Part shown: one piece after another, positions 45,072-55,645 of the stretch | Layout: each line of letters starts with the position of its first letter | Position numbering within the stretch: position 1 is the first letter of the stretch | DNA from: Blasia pusilla | Lineage: Eukaryota > Marchantiophyta > Marchantiopsida > Blasiales | DNA length: 64,000 nucleotides | Direction: 5' to 3' | Assembly (NCBI GenBank): GCA_050084515.1 | Contig: CM114274.1 | Location: 22,010,001-22,074,000, forward strand | Notes under the pieces: model-generated | Databases searched by the model: none | What the model was told of the DNA's origin: nothing | The model's input: only the letters and a program-made list of their open reading frames with translations | Made by a program: the position numbers and the translations under genes

Positions 45072-46232
45072 TTGAATCAGATGGAGGTTAATATGGAGAA
45101 GTCTAAAGTCATTATAGTGGGTACTAGATCCAAGTTCTCGTTCTTTTACAAAGGTCTACAATTAGAACAAGTGAAGAGTTATAAATATCTAGGCATCGAT
45201 TTCTCTCATGACTATAGTTGGGCACTTTGCGTACAAAAGAGAGTAGAAGCTGGTTACAAAGCTCTATATTCATTTTTAAACCGGTATAGAAGAGTTCATC
45301 TTGTGTCTTGGAGTCTTAGGAAATTCTTATATAGGAGCTTAGTGTTGCCGGTGATCTTATATGGGACCCAAGTTTGGGGCCCTTGTTGTAAGAAGACAGG
45401 TTGGGAGCGCGTGGAAAGAGTGCAAAAGATCTTTCTACAAGAAGAATTGGGTGTAAGAAACCAAACTCCGTATGCTATTCTCCGGAAACGGGTTTTCTTC
45501 CTCTAGAAGCTAAAGCTCTTTACTTGACCATCACTTACATCGCAAGGGTGAGATCTCTTGATGTTTATCGCCTCCCTCATCAAGCTTTGCGAGCCACACG
45601 TTCCATAGGGTGGATGGCGGATGTGGTGACTTGGTCTTCAAAGTGGAATGTGGCGGAACGCGATTGGGACTTGAAACCGATGGCCCTCCGTGAGCATCTA
45701 CAGAAGCAATCTCTCAACATCATTTGGAACAGTCCGGGCACCAAAATGGAGTTTTATCAACTTCATGTTAATCCTATGCTTGTATATTGTGAACAAGGAT
45801 ACCTACTTGCAGGGATCTCCACGTTCTTACGACATATTATCGCACGTCATAGAACTCGGTCTCATTGGCTAGGAATTGAGGAAGGACGATGGTTTAATAT
45901 TGATAGAAGTGAACGAATTTGTAGGTTATGTGACGGAGAAAATATTGAGGATGAAGAGCAAGTGTTTGTTACATGTCTAAGGTATGAAGAGATTAGACTA
46001 GCTCATAAAATAGATGTGGAGAATTTCTATTCTTTACTACAGTTAGTGCCTTATGATTTAGGTTGTTATCTTAGGGACGTCATCATTCATCGCTCAACTC
46101 CTCTAGGCTCTAGCTAGGAGAAGGTCTTAAGGATCTTTTTCGGGGTCAGTGAATGAATGACTTGTAATGTGTTTTTCAGCCTTTTGACCCTTTGGATCCC
46201 ACGGGCTTGATCTATTTACCATTTACCATTAT
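45072..46232 (+). mobile_element. LINE-B copy 2, 5'-truncated
   Basis: It begins within RT after motif C (MEVNMEKSKVIIVGTRSKF) and runs to the same ATTTACC tail as LINE-B. Two overlapping frames cover it. The first (45072-45506) has KSYKYLGIDFSHDYSWALCV and VLPVILYGTQVWGPCCKKTG. After a shift, 45401-46117 has LPLEAKALYLTITYIARVRS and the knuckle CRLC...EEQVFVTC, in which the His of LINE-B is Gln. A 5' truncation is the common outcome of LINE insertion. The 9-bp TTTACCATT occurs just before the start and in the tail. Confidence 0.8.
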
Positions 46233-46438
46233 CTCTACTATATCATCGATCTCAGGCTGATTTTGAGAAGTAGTGGAGTTTCAATCTAGCAAGACTATAT
46301 GTGAATTCCTCTTGCAAATTATTATGGATTTCTTCCTTTAATATACGTCGATCAACATCTAATCACACACGGCCTAAAACTTCCCGCAAAACTCCGTACT
46401 CTGGTCTCCATTTACCTCAGAAGGTGCGCTATAATGAC

Positions 46439-49176
46439 TTACCACTCGATCAATCTTGGAAGGCATACATACATATATATTCCCCCGCCGTTCTTCAAGT
46501 TATGGCATGCTCGCAACCAATTTTCAAGGTGTCCTATTGTAGTTGTTTCATCATTGGAGGAGATGTATGAACTATCCATGCCATGATTGATGGGTTGAGA
46601 GTTTGGAACCATAAGTATGAGAACGTCATTATCATTCGGCTTGTCAACTAAGTCTACTGTTTCAACGCTCAAAGATTGTGGAGGAGTATCCCACATAGGT
46701 TCACTAGACTCGGTGGAATAATTTAGAACTCTTATTGGTGCAACAATCTGAGGGTCGTAGGTCGTGTTAGGAGAAGTGTTGGGCAGATTGGCTTTGCTTG
46801 AAGTCCTTTGTTGTTGCTCTTATTTGTGCTCTCGAATCCAATGTTCCATTTCAACATCATCTTCATCTCTTCCAAGCCCCTCGAAATCAAAATTTTCAGT
46901 GTTGCCGATATGAGTATCCTCTCTCCCTTCAATGCCATGAATTCCACATATCACATCCACCTCCTCTAGATCCTCCTCATCTTGCAAGTCAAGGTTATCT
47001 TCATGATTACCATCACGGTTTCTTGCATGCAAGCTAGATTCACTATCATCTTCTACTACCCTTCTAGCTTGTTCTTGTCCATCCCTTTCTAAAAAGTATT
47101 ACTCCTACAAGAGAGCTTGTCTTGATTTTTGAGCAACACCCTTGTCTCCAAACCTTGATTTTGTATAGATATAAACCAAATCCCGAGCACGCTTGTTGGT
47201 CAATTTATTCCTGTGCTTGTTATGGCTGAAACCATAACAACTCCAATTTCTCTCCACCAAAGAAGATGAAACCACTTGTGCTAATATAGACTTAGCCACA
47301 GAGCGCAATGTTGGTGCACCTAGACCGTGCATGCTCCACCAATTAGAGGGACTAAGTGAATCAAAAACTTCCCTACCAAAATCATCCACAAATATTTCCT
47401 GATGGTTCACAATGTTGCCCAACTCTCGCAATCAAGTTGCCATATAAGAATAAGCCTTGGTGACATTGAGGCCCTGCACCTTGTTGCATAAAGTTTCAGA
47501 TATTGTTTGAAATCTCTCATGCACTTAGCATTTGAAGTGACGTGTGAAACACTATCAAGAAGATTATAAGGGGCAAGAATGTGGCCTATTGCATGTAACT
47601 TGTTTTGGATAAGTGCCCACCGCCTAGAAATAACATCGACCATCTCTATAGCTCTAGACATTGTGACAAAATAACCGCGACGCCTTTCGCCCACACCGGG
47701 CCATGGAGTTACAAGAAAAGAACGAGTTTCTTCCATTATCTTAAAAATACGACAATAAATATGCTAGGTCATTGCTTTATGACCATCACACTCTCTCAAT
47801 AGAATAATAGCTGGTTGAGTCGCAACAAACAACTCCTCACCCTCCATCCAAAAATCTTGATTGGCCACATTAGTCTCAATCTCTCGTGCCTTCTCCCTTT
47901 GCCTCGCATCTATGCCATTGATCGAAATACTCCCTAAAAGCATTGGTGGAAACCATGATGTGGAACGCCTCCCTCGCTTCTAAGACCCGTCCCAACATGT
48001 TTTTGCAAAACTTGTATTTGCAAGAAGCAACAATCGTCTCTTCATTGGATTGGTTTCCATAAATTTGGCCATCACCCAAGTTCTAGTATTCACAAATACT
48101 ACCATCTCACGAGCTTGTGCAAAAATCTTGTCCACCCAAGGCCATTTACCCTTCACAGACTAGATCAAGAGAATGTGATATGCATCCACCCGAAAGAATA
48201 TGAGGAAACTTTGCTTCGATAAGTTTCCCTGCTGCTCGCTCATTGCTAGTATTGTGTGTCATAAGTTACAATAGATTCTCTGCAGCAATGCGCATGATAG
48301 TCCTCTCTATGTGACCCGCCAACGGTTCCGCCATTTGGAATTCCCCTTTGGTGTCTACCGACTCAATTATGACCTCTCCTTATGGACACGAGACCATTAT
48401 GTTCACTAAAGACTCGCTCCTCATATTGGTTCGAGAATTCATTATGATCGTGGCCCCGAAACACAAATTTTCCAATATGACATCCATCTTTTCCTTCATG
48501 TTTCTTAAGTAGGGTGGTGCGCAACGAATTGTAACTAGGACCTGGGTAACTCTTCACCTTTTTTGTTGCTAATACTGCTTCTGTGAAAGCACCTTGCCGT
48601 GCTATGTTGAATGGTATTCCACATTTGTAGAAACATTTCACCCACATATCATTGGCAACTTCTATTCCTTGGATGTTGAAAGAATCCCTCAGATCAGCTT
48701 GCTTCTTCCCATAACTACTACTCCCTTGAATGGGCCCAACAACTCCTCTACATTCCTCGAGACTATCACTCGGTGGCATGTCCACAAACCCCATCAACAT
48801 TTTGTACAACATAAACACTATTTTCTGTTTGTTGTGAACCTATTTGTAATGGAGTCGTCTCTTCCACTTCGCTCGAAGGTCTCGCTTCCCTTCTTTGTCA
48901 ATTTCCCACTAGAACCCTGTTTCAGAGATCCCGTTGCACGTTGGGAGGGAGCTTCACATATAATTTGGCATGACGGATATCCTCATTCCCATCCATTATC
49001 TTTCGTCTCTCTTGTGTAAAATGCTCCATCATCCGCATGCTACGATAGGTTTTCATAGAATAGGAATAATACTTGCACTGCCATATGCTTGATGTTGCAC
49101 CTTCCATCTGTACTTCTTCCCAATGTTCCTTCACAATCTGTTGGAGTTCTCTGGCTTTGGTCATGACTACACGCAC
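46439..49176 (-). pseudogene. hAT-like transposase (BED, DUF659-like, dimerisation domain), fragmented
   Basis: Minus-strand blocks in order. BED-type zinc finger: WQCKYYSYSMKTYRSMRMME, with the second Cys replaced by Tyr (49100-49020). DUF659-like: CFYKCGIPFNIARQGAFTEA, then PSYNSLRTTLLKKHE (48640-48500). Middle: FWMEGEELFVATQPAIILLR and HAIGHILAPYNLLDS (47860-47560). C-terminal hAT dimerisation: NWWSMHGLGAPTLRSVAKSI, VSSSLVERNWSCYGF and KHRNKLTNKRARDLVY (47340-47160). An acidic tail (DLQDEEDLEEVD, EDDVEME) follows at 47000-46820. Several stops and shifts are present. No terminal repeats or 8-bp duplication were identified. Confidence 0.75.
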
Positions 49177-49910
49177 TCACTAGCCCCACCCAAAAATATT
49201 TGGAAAATTCGCAACAATTGACTATGTCAATATTAGTATATATCGATTAGTAAAATATATGCAAACTACATCAAATATTGTCCATGAATGCTCTAATAAC
49301 AAAACTTGGAACATTCACTATGAACAAGAAAGATCAATATGCTAACTTAGATAATCGAAATACCTTTAGTATCAGGGTTACCTAGTGGCAAAACATATTC
49401 TCACTTATCAAGTTAAGTTCAACTAACTATGGAGAAAAAAAAAACTTCCAAGAGAGAGAGAGAGAGAGAGAGATAAAGGGAGGAATGAGATTGTGAGGGT
49501 ATATAAAAAATTGAGCAAGTTTATACATGGGAGGATGAAAGGAAGAGAATGGACCATTCTAACTTCCCAAATCATCTACCTCCACTTATAATTGATTATT
49601 AAACCATCTCCATTGATTTTATTCATTACACTTATTTTTATTCTCCTATTAGATTCCTTCTTGACCTATCCTAGCTTCTTGACCTAGTTTAAATTTCCAA
49701 CATACGTATTTTGCAGACAACCACCCTATTCAAATCTATTTTAATATTTTCATTCCTTTCTCCACCACTAGGATCCCAAATTCATAAATAACTCTCATTT
49801 CTAACTAACCTATATTCTTCTACAACAACCCTATTCCAACCTCTTAAACCGTCAATCACCCAAACCTTAATAGTGATAAAATTTATTTAATATCTCACTA
49901 AAATCACAGT
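49177..49910. other. AT-rich spacer with (AG)11 microsatellite at 49451-49473
   Basis: No coding features. The AG run lies upstream of the hAT-like gene in its own orientation. The rest is A/T-rich. Confidence 0.6.
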
Positions 49911-50225
49911 GCCCACCCACAACCCCTTGCTGGCAAGGAGCCCGTGCGCGGAGTCCAAGGCCCGCAAGGAGCCCATAGTGCGGGCCCTCTCCGAGCCGTA
50001 GAGCCTTTCCGCGGGCCCAAGAGCCTGTGCGCCGGCTTTGCGCGGGCTCTAGGGCCCACAAGTAGCCCGCACCCTAGCCTGCAACAAGCCCGTGCGAGCG
50101 CTTGGCGGCCCACGACATAGCCTGCAAACGGGCTCTAGGGCCTGCAACTAGCCTGCGCGCGGGCTTAGAGGCCCGCATGCGAGCCCGGGTCGAGCTCCCA
50201 TGCCCACAATCAGCGCGCACGCGGC
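49911..50225. repeat. GC-rich degenerate minisatellite
   Basis: About 310 bp of strongly GC-rich DNA in AT-rich surroundings. It is built from diverged units around AGCCCGCGCGCGGGCTCTAG and GGGCCCGCAA, spaced at roughly 28-35 bp. Examples are GGGCTCTAGGGCC at about 50043 and 50129 and CGCGGGCTTAGAGGCCCGC at about 50160. The open frames across it are repeat artefacts. Confidence 0.7.
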
Positions 50226-50960
50226 ACTAGAAGGAAACACCCTTCTTAGCCACTAGATTATACTACTATAGTAAGTTGAAAATAATATTTAGCCACTTAT
50301 GACTAGCATTTACAACTACAAAAGTCTAATGTCAAAGGACTCGTCATTTAGGATTTCTAGTTATAAAGTGACACATTGGCAACATGACATGGCAATATTT
50401 ACAAGTAGGAAATATCATAGTCATCAACATGATCGGTATGACATGGAAACTATATTATGCTGACAATGAATTAATTTTGATATGCCACGTTGCTGTGCCT
50501 AGTTATTATTGAGACTATTTCTAGTGGTAATTTAGTTGTTTAAGATTGAAAATCACTATCACGAAAGAAATTGGTTGCACTTGTAATGGTTTGATATGTC
50601 CATATGGTGGATTATTCATGATGCGAGACTAATATTAGTTTTATTTTATGTAGTATTTGTTGATTACATTCATGTGTTGACACATGTCAAAATCATGATC
50701 AAACATGTGTATTTTTTATACTATGGCAAACACTAGTGATAAGGAGTGTTATTACTACATGTAGTTATATCAAGAACGCAGAGTTATTTTATGACTGATT
50801 GAGGTTATTTTTATGACCGGTTGAAGTACTATTCATAATGTGTGTTATCACTACATGTAGTTGTATCAAGAACGCATAGTTGTTTTTTATGACTGGTTGA
50901 AGTTGTATAATAACTCTTCTGACTAGTGATAGAGGCAATATTAATGTGATTTCAGTTGTA
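50226..50960 (+). mobile_element. Possible CACTA terminus with subterminal repeats
   Basis: CACTAGAAGGAA at 50226 resembles the CACTACAAGAAA end at 61806 (10 of 12 bases). Downstream are repeated ATGACT(A/G)G motifs (for example near 50300, 50796, 50816 and 50900) and a 60-bp block (ACTACATGTAGTTATATCAA and its 94-bp-spaced partner). CACTA elements carry such subterminal motifs. It would be the 3' end of the minus-strand En/Spm-like gene to its right. The boundary is tentative. Confidence 0.35.
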
Positions 50961-51580
50961 CAATAGGTAACAAATGAAGAATAAGATGTATTGTGGGGAC
51001 CTTTCTCCTTGTAAGAGAATCCATAGAATAAGAAATTTTATGGTGAGATCATAAAAAACTTCCCCTCATAATCAGGAAATTTATATTTTCATTTTAGAAA
51101 CCATATTGATGGGATAAGTATTGGTGAGCCAATGTCATGCATCAATGAAGGAACACTAGGGACTCTTGTTTTCCTTCACTCTCATGGTTAACAACCTGTA
51201 AAAAATAGGTAAATCAAGGCAAGAAGGTAAATCATTCATGAAGGGCTCATTGCAAATTGTAAGATCTAATAAACATAAACTCAATGAACCAACTAATCAT
51301 GAGATCTGACATGCATCTTTAAAACATGTCAGAATGGTAGTTGAGAGCCTAAATGTAGGAAAATTGAGAAAGAAGATACAATACAAAGTCCATTGCATTT
51401 ACTTACAAAACTCATGAGAACCTGCGTAAAAAACCAAGTTGATAGTGTAATTTTTTGACAACTTTGTCTAACAAAATTCATTCAAAAAAAGAAAAACAAG
51501 AGTTCTACTAAAGACAAGTATAAGATATATGGCGTAATGTCAGCAAAAACTACAGCTAAATGAAACTTTCACACCATAAA
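50961..51580. other. 3' flank of the En/Spm-like gene, nothing else seen
   Basis: Non-coding, A/T-rich. It lies between the last recognised exon and the subterminal repeats. Confidence 0.4.
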
Positions 51581-52035
51581 CTAATGCAGGCCTACAATCC
51601 TTTTCACTGATCTCTCGGACCACAAAACGGAAGAACCTGCTGCATCCTTGAGAAGTATTTGTGGAGGATCATCATCGTGGTTGGGAAATGGTCGTTCAGC
51701 TTCTGGCTCTTGTACACTAATTAGATCCACCTTGATACACCCTAGGGGAATCAATCTACCATGATACTGATCTCTTCCTACAATGCCATATATTTTCCCT
51801 ACTCCCACATGTTGCCATCATTTGCGATTCTTTGAAAGAAAGACATGATCCCCTTCTATCAACTGCATGTACAATCACATTAATAGAAATCATAATTCAG
51901 ATATGAACTTATAAATTCTACCAATACACACAAGCACATGTTCCAATCTTAGTTACCTTCTTAATGCTCCAACCATTTCCGGGAATATTGCAAGAGTATG
52001 TGGGAATCGTAAAATCACCTTCCAAGAATTTCTAC
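51581..52035 (-). pseudogene. En/Spm-like gene copy 1, last two exons
   Basis: The exon at about 52035-51957 reads KFLEGDFTIPTYSCNIPGNG then WSIKK, ending at a GTAACT donor. The next exon starts after TGCAG near 51866: LIEGDHVFLSKNRK, a TGA stop, then HVGVGKIYGIVGRDQYHGRL, IPLGCIKVDLISV, and PFPNHDDDPPQILLKDAAGS to a stop at 51581. The ending resembles the C-terminal domain (DUF8039-like) found in plant En/Spm-type proteins. The same exon pair exists at 63.48-63.79 kb. Confidence 0.55.
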
Positions 52036-52127
52036 AAATCCGATCCACTTTAAATCAATATACATTAAGAAATCTGCTCATACAATGAAAGCACAAAAGG
52101 AAACAAAACATCATTAATTACTTACAA

Positions 52128-52670
52128 TTTTCTTATCTTTCCTCTCGTTGAGTGAAGGGTGTTTCTTTATTATCTTTATCTCGGAAGAAGCTCCCTTTCA
52201 CAACATATCTTGGGTCTTCTCAATACCCTTGCCAATAGGTTCCACTAGAACTCGAGAAGATAAGCCTTGAGATTCTTTAGGCTTCTTGCTCTCTAAGATT
52301 TCTTCTTCCATGTTCTCAATCACTCCCATACCATGATCACTTCCTAAATTATGAGAAAGTTGTACACCAAACATAGAATTTCCATCTTTATCCACGATTA
52401 AATCTAATACTGGATTATCTTTAAGTTCTGATACCATAGGTAAACTCTAATCCTTAAGAACAGATGGGAGAGAAGGTGTCGGAGTAGGAACTACCACACT
52501 TGGATCAAAATTTGTGGTTTCTTGAGGTACCACTTGAGTCATCTTGGATAACATAGCCATGATTTGGCCTATGTTTTTCTTGATATCAACAATGTTTGAC
52601 TTTGTGGATGCACTATCTTTCTCCATATTATTTATTCTGTGGGTTAAGGATGTTGTTGCACTCTATATCA
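52128..52670 (-). pseudogene. En/Spm-like gene copy 1, coiled-coil exon with two stops
   Basis: A single register reads SATTSLTHRINNMEKDSAST, SNIVDIKKNIGQIMAMLSKM, then VVPTPTPSLPSVLKD. A TAG follows, then VSELKDNPVLDLIVDKDGNS down to KTQDML, another stop, then KGASSEIKIIKKHPSLNERK. It is continuous apart from the two nonsense codons, suggesting recent decay. It has a heptad-like helix and no catalytic motif. Confidence 0.5.
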
Positions 52671-53174
52671 AAGGGCATGTTCATCAATAAAAACAAGTTA
52701 GCTATTTGCAATAGCCTAGAACCAAGATACAATGATGAAAATATCATATTACTGCAACTATAAGGAGAGTAGGACTACTGTGGTTTCCATCAAACAGAAA
52801 ATCAGATTGGTGCAACTGAATGATACAAGATCAAGCCACACAACAAAGATCCAAGGACAAGAAGAGAAATCATATGCCATGAAAGATACCATGGATTTGC
52901 AATCTATTGTAGAGGGCTACTCTTATTAAGAAGGATGTCAATAACACCTTATTGCTGATACTTTGTTGGCTTGGATCCACTTTAGGAGTGTTGAGAGAAT
53001 CTTGCATCTCTTGTATTGTATGAGAAGCTCCTGGCTCCTTCTTCTACTTGACAATATCCAAAATTGAAAAACCATAATCAAGATTTAGTCATATTCCAAG
53101 ATGTAAGAACTCCATATAAAACCTAAATTTTTCCAACAAAGAAACCATGAAGACTCAATGGATAATATACTTAC

Positions 53175-53400
53175 AAACACATTCTTTTGACCCAAATATC
53201 CTCGTCTCCCATCAGTTTTGGGGTTTTCAACCTTGGATCTATTGGCCTTCATTCGTTCAGATTTTTGTTGTCCCGCGGGTGACACCCAATACGACTTCAA
53301 TGACTGCCATGTTTTTAGATTCACATCTGGAGGACAAGCGCATTCTTCAAATGCCCCTTTTTCTCTCCAATACTTTTTGAAGCAGGCCCGCTCTCATTAC
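53175..53400 (-). pseudogene. En/Spm-like gene copy 1, Transposase_24-type exon
   Basis: The frame reads CFKKYWREKGAFEECACPPD, then TWQSLKSYWVSPAGQQKSER, then MKANRSKVENPKTDGRRGY. It ends at a perfect GTAAGT donor (53174-53169). The pattern W..L..YW.S....KS...K.NRSK is the signature of plant Ptta/En/Spm family proteins (Transposase_24). The exact exon start is unclear. Confidence 0.65.
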
Positions 53401-53539
53401 ATAATCTTGGAAAAAAGGACGAAAAAACATGTCACTCAACTCACCACCCACATACTCGTAACAATTGACAATCTCTCTACGGATGGTTCTCAAGTCTTGC
53501 TCGACTTATTTACTAACATCAACTATACTAAGGTCCTAG

Positions 53540-53705
53540 TGGCGATGAACACTCGCCTTGACATCATCATGCCATTGGCTCTTTCCTTCACAACCATAAA
53601 CAATCTCACCATTTTTTGTCACCTCTACTGTAGGTTTTAGCCCAGCGTGTTCACGAATCGAGTTAGCTGCTTTCCACTTCTCATAAACTTCTTTGCGGCG
53701 CATAC
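53540..53705 (-). pseudogene. En/Spm-like gene copy 1, exon cut by Gypsy-D
   Basis: On the minus strand MRRKEVYEKWKAANSIREHA, then GLKPTVEVTKNGEIVYGCEG, then KSQWHDDVKASVHRH. Its 5' part lies on the other side of Gypsy-D (60146-60176, SSLKHM). The reading frame is continuous when Gypsy-D and one 5-bp duplication are removed. Confidence 0.6.
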
Positions 53706-54712
53706 TGTCACGACCCTCATGACCAAACGAGTGCCAAAGCGGAACATCAGAACATTAGCGGGCTCACGCTAAGATGGTTTGCGCGTTGGAGTGGTCTTGA
53801 AGAAGAGACAAGAGACGAGACGCAAGCGAGGCTTCGCGTTTCAGAGGTTATGGTCGCGACTAAGAAACCTGGACCAAACGCGGAATAAGACTTGAAAGGA
53901 GTTGAGTCTAGGAAGTGGGTTGCCAAAGGAAGAATTCAGATTTGGAACGCCACTAGCGTTTGAGAGTTTTCGACTGTATTTATAGCCATAACTTTTAGCG
54001 CCAAGATGCGTTTGGATCAAACAAGGGTCCGTTGGAAGACTTATGGAAAGACGGTTCAAACGCACTAAAGATTTTTTGCAAACGCATCAGCAGTGGCTGA
54101 GAAACATCCCGGAAACCACTGTAAGTAGAGTCGGGCTGAGGGCCACAACAAAGGGCCCGACCCTCCTTTTCCTAAGGGGGGGGGGGGTTATTGGAGAACC
54201 CCTAAAGTACTAGTAAGGGGGAAGGTCTCTGAGAGTGCTTGGAACTCGAACCCCACTTTGGGCGCCATGGGGCGGCTCAAGGGCATGGAACAGATCCAGA
54301 GTTTGGAGTTGGGTTGGAAAACCTGAACCAAGTCTACGTAGGCAATTTTAGACATCCATGTTGATTTTCACCCGGCGACTCAATTACTTGGGTCTCGGTT
54401 TGGAACTCGCTTGAGTTTCGTTGAACAGTTGGGATCGCTAGGCGCGCGAGTGCCGTTTTAGGTTCCTGGACTAATCAGGAAGTATGTTCCAAGTCTTGAA
54501 GGACTTGCCATGTTTTGGAAACTAGGAAGTAAGGGAGTTTGAGCTTGATGAGACGCCGAGTTGAGAACTCGATGGGTTGGAACGCTGGTTGACCCAGATC
54601 CGACTAACGAGAGAGCGTGTTTGGGTGCAGATCGGCGATGCGATTGTGTCCTACTGAACGTACGCTTCCGCAACGATAAAGATTGATGTCCAAGGAGAGT
54701 AGGCGCACGACA
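53706..54712 (+). repeat. Gypsy-D 5' LTR
   Basis: A 1007-bp subfamily 2 LTR, TGTCACGACC...GGCGCACGACA, with a homopolymer G run near 54178 (reverse complement of the poly-C seen in inverted copies). Confidence 0.85.
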
Positions 54713-54860
54713 AGTGGTATCATAGCTTATCCTTGGTGAGCGAGAACTTGGGGTCATGGGATCAACGGGACGCTCGGGAAAACTCAGGTAGCGGCTAGAC
54801 TGAGACGCTCGAGGAGGGACGCAAGAAACGAGGAGGAGATCTGAGTGAGTTGGCTTGAAA

Positions 54861-55645
54861 ATGGCGATCGAGGGAGAACAACCCAAGAAGCGCCGAATCA
54901 AGCGACGTGAATCAAGAGAGGAACCAATGCCGAACCGTGAAGCTGTGGAGGAGACGGAGACTCCCGGAGAGTTGAACGCCAGACGTGAGGATATTCCAGA
55001 GGCGAATCCTTCCCTAGGCCATCGGGCCCAAACTCAAGGGAACCGACCGAGTCAAGCCTGAAGTTGGACTTGTTGAAGTTGATGGTGGAGCAGATGTCCC
55101 AGCAAAGCAAGCGGATTGCAGAGTTAGAGGCCACCCAAACTCCAGGTGCGGGCCAAAAGCTCTGCAAGACAAACCTGCCCACGCCATTCACTGGGGTGGG
55201 GCGCTCGCGGAAAGTGAAGGATTTCCTTACGGAACTAGAACTGTACTTCGAGGCGTAGAGGGCAGCTAAGCAGGACAAGGTGACGGTAGCCGTTACTTTC
55301 CTGAAGGGTCATGCGCTACAATGGTGGATAGCTCAATGAGAGGAATATGTGGCCGGCGAGTCACCTCTGAGTTGGGAGGAGTTTAAGGTGTTGATTGGGG
55401 ATTGATTCACTCCGGAGTACCAAAGGTGGCCGGACACACTGGAATGCGTGCGGATGCGATAGAGTGGTTCCTTAAGCGCGTATGTGAGAGAGTTAAGTGC
55501 AAAAATGACTTCTCTTCCAAAGATGGATTAGCACGCCAAGAAGGCTATCTTCATGAGTGGACTCAAGCCGAGCGATGAAAAGGCCCTTTACCGAATGCCG
55601 ACATTGCCAGATATATGCGCGGATCTTCTGAAGCTAGTGGAGCGG
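54861..55645 (+). pseudogene. Gypsy-D gag
   Basis: The ATG at 54861 begins MAIEGEQPKKRRIKRRESR. After a shift come LMVEQMSQQSKRIAELEATQ, KLCKTNLPTPFTGVGRSRKV and FLTELELYFEA. Stops follow, including TAG at 55460-55462 at the same codon as in Gypsy-C. It ends at the gag/RT deletion junction near 55650. Confidence 0.8.

Noticed and set aside
49867-50113. Open frames of 64-69 codons in the GC-rich island
   Set aside because: Gly/Ala/Arg-rich translations of a repeat in several frames at once, so artefacts.
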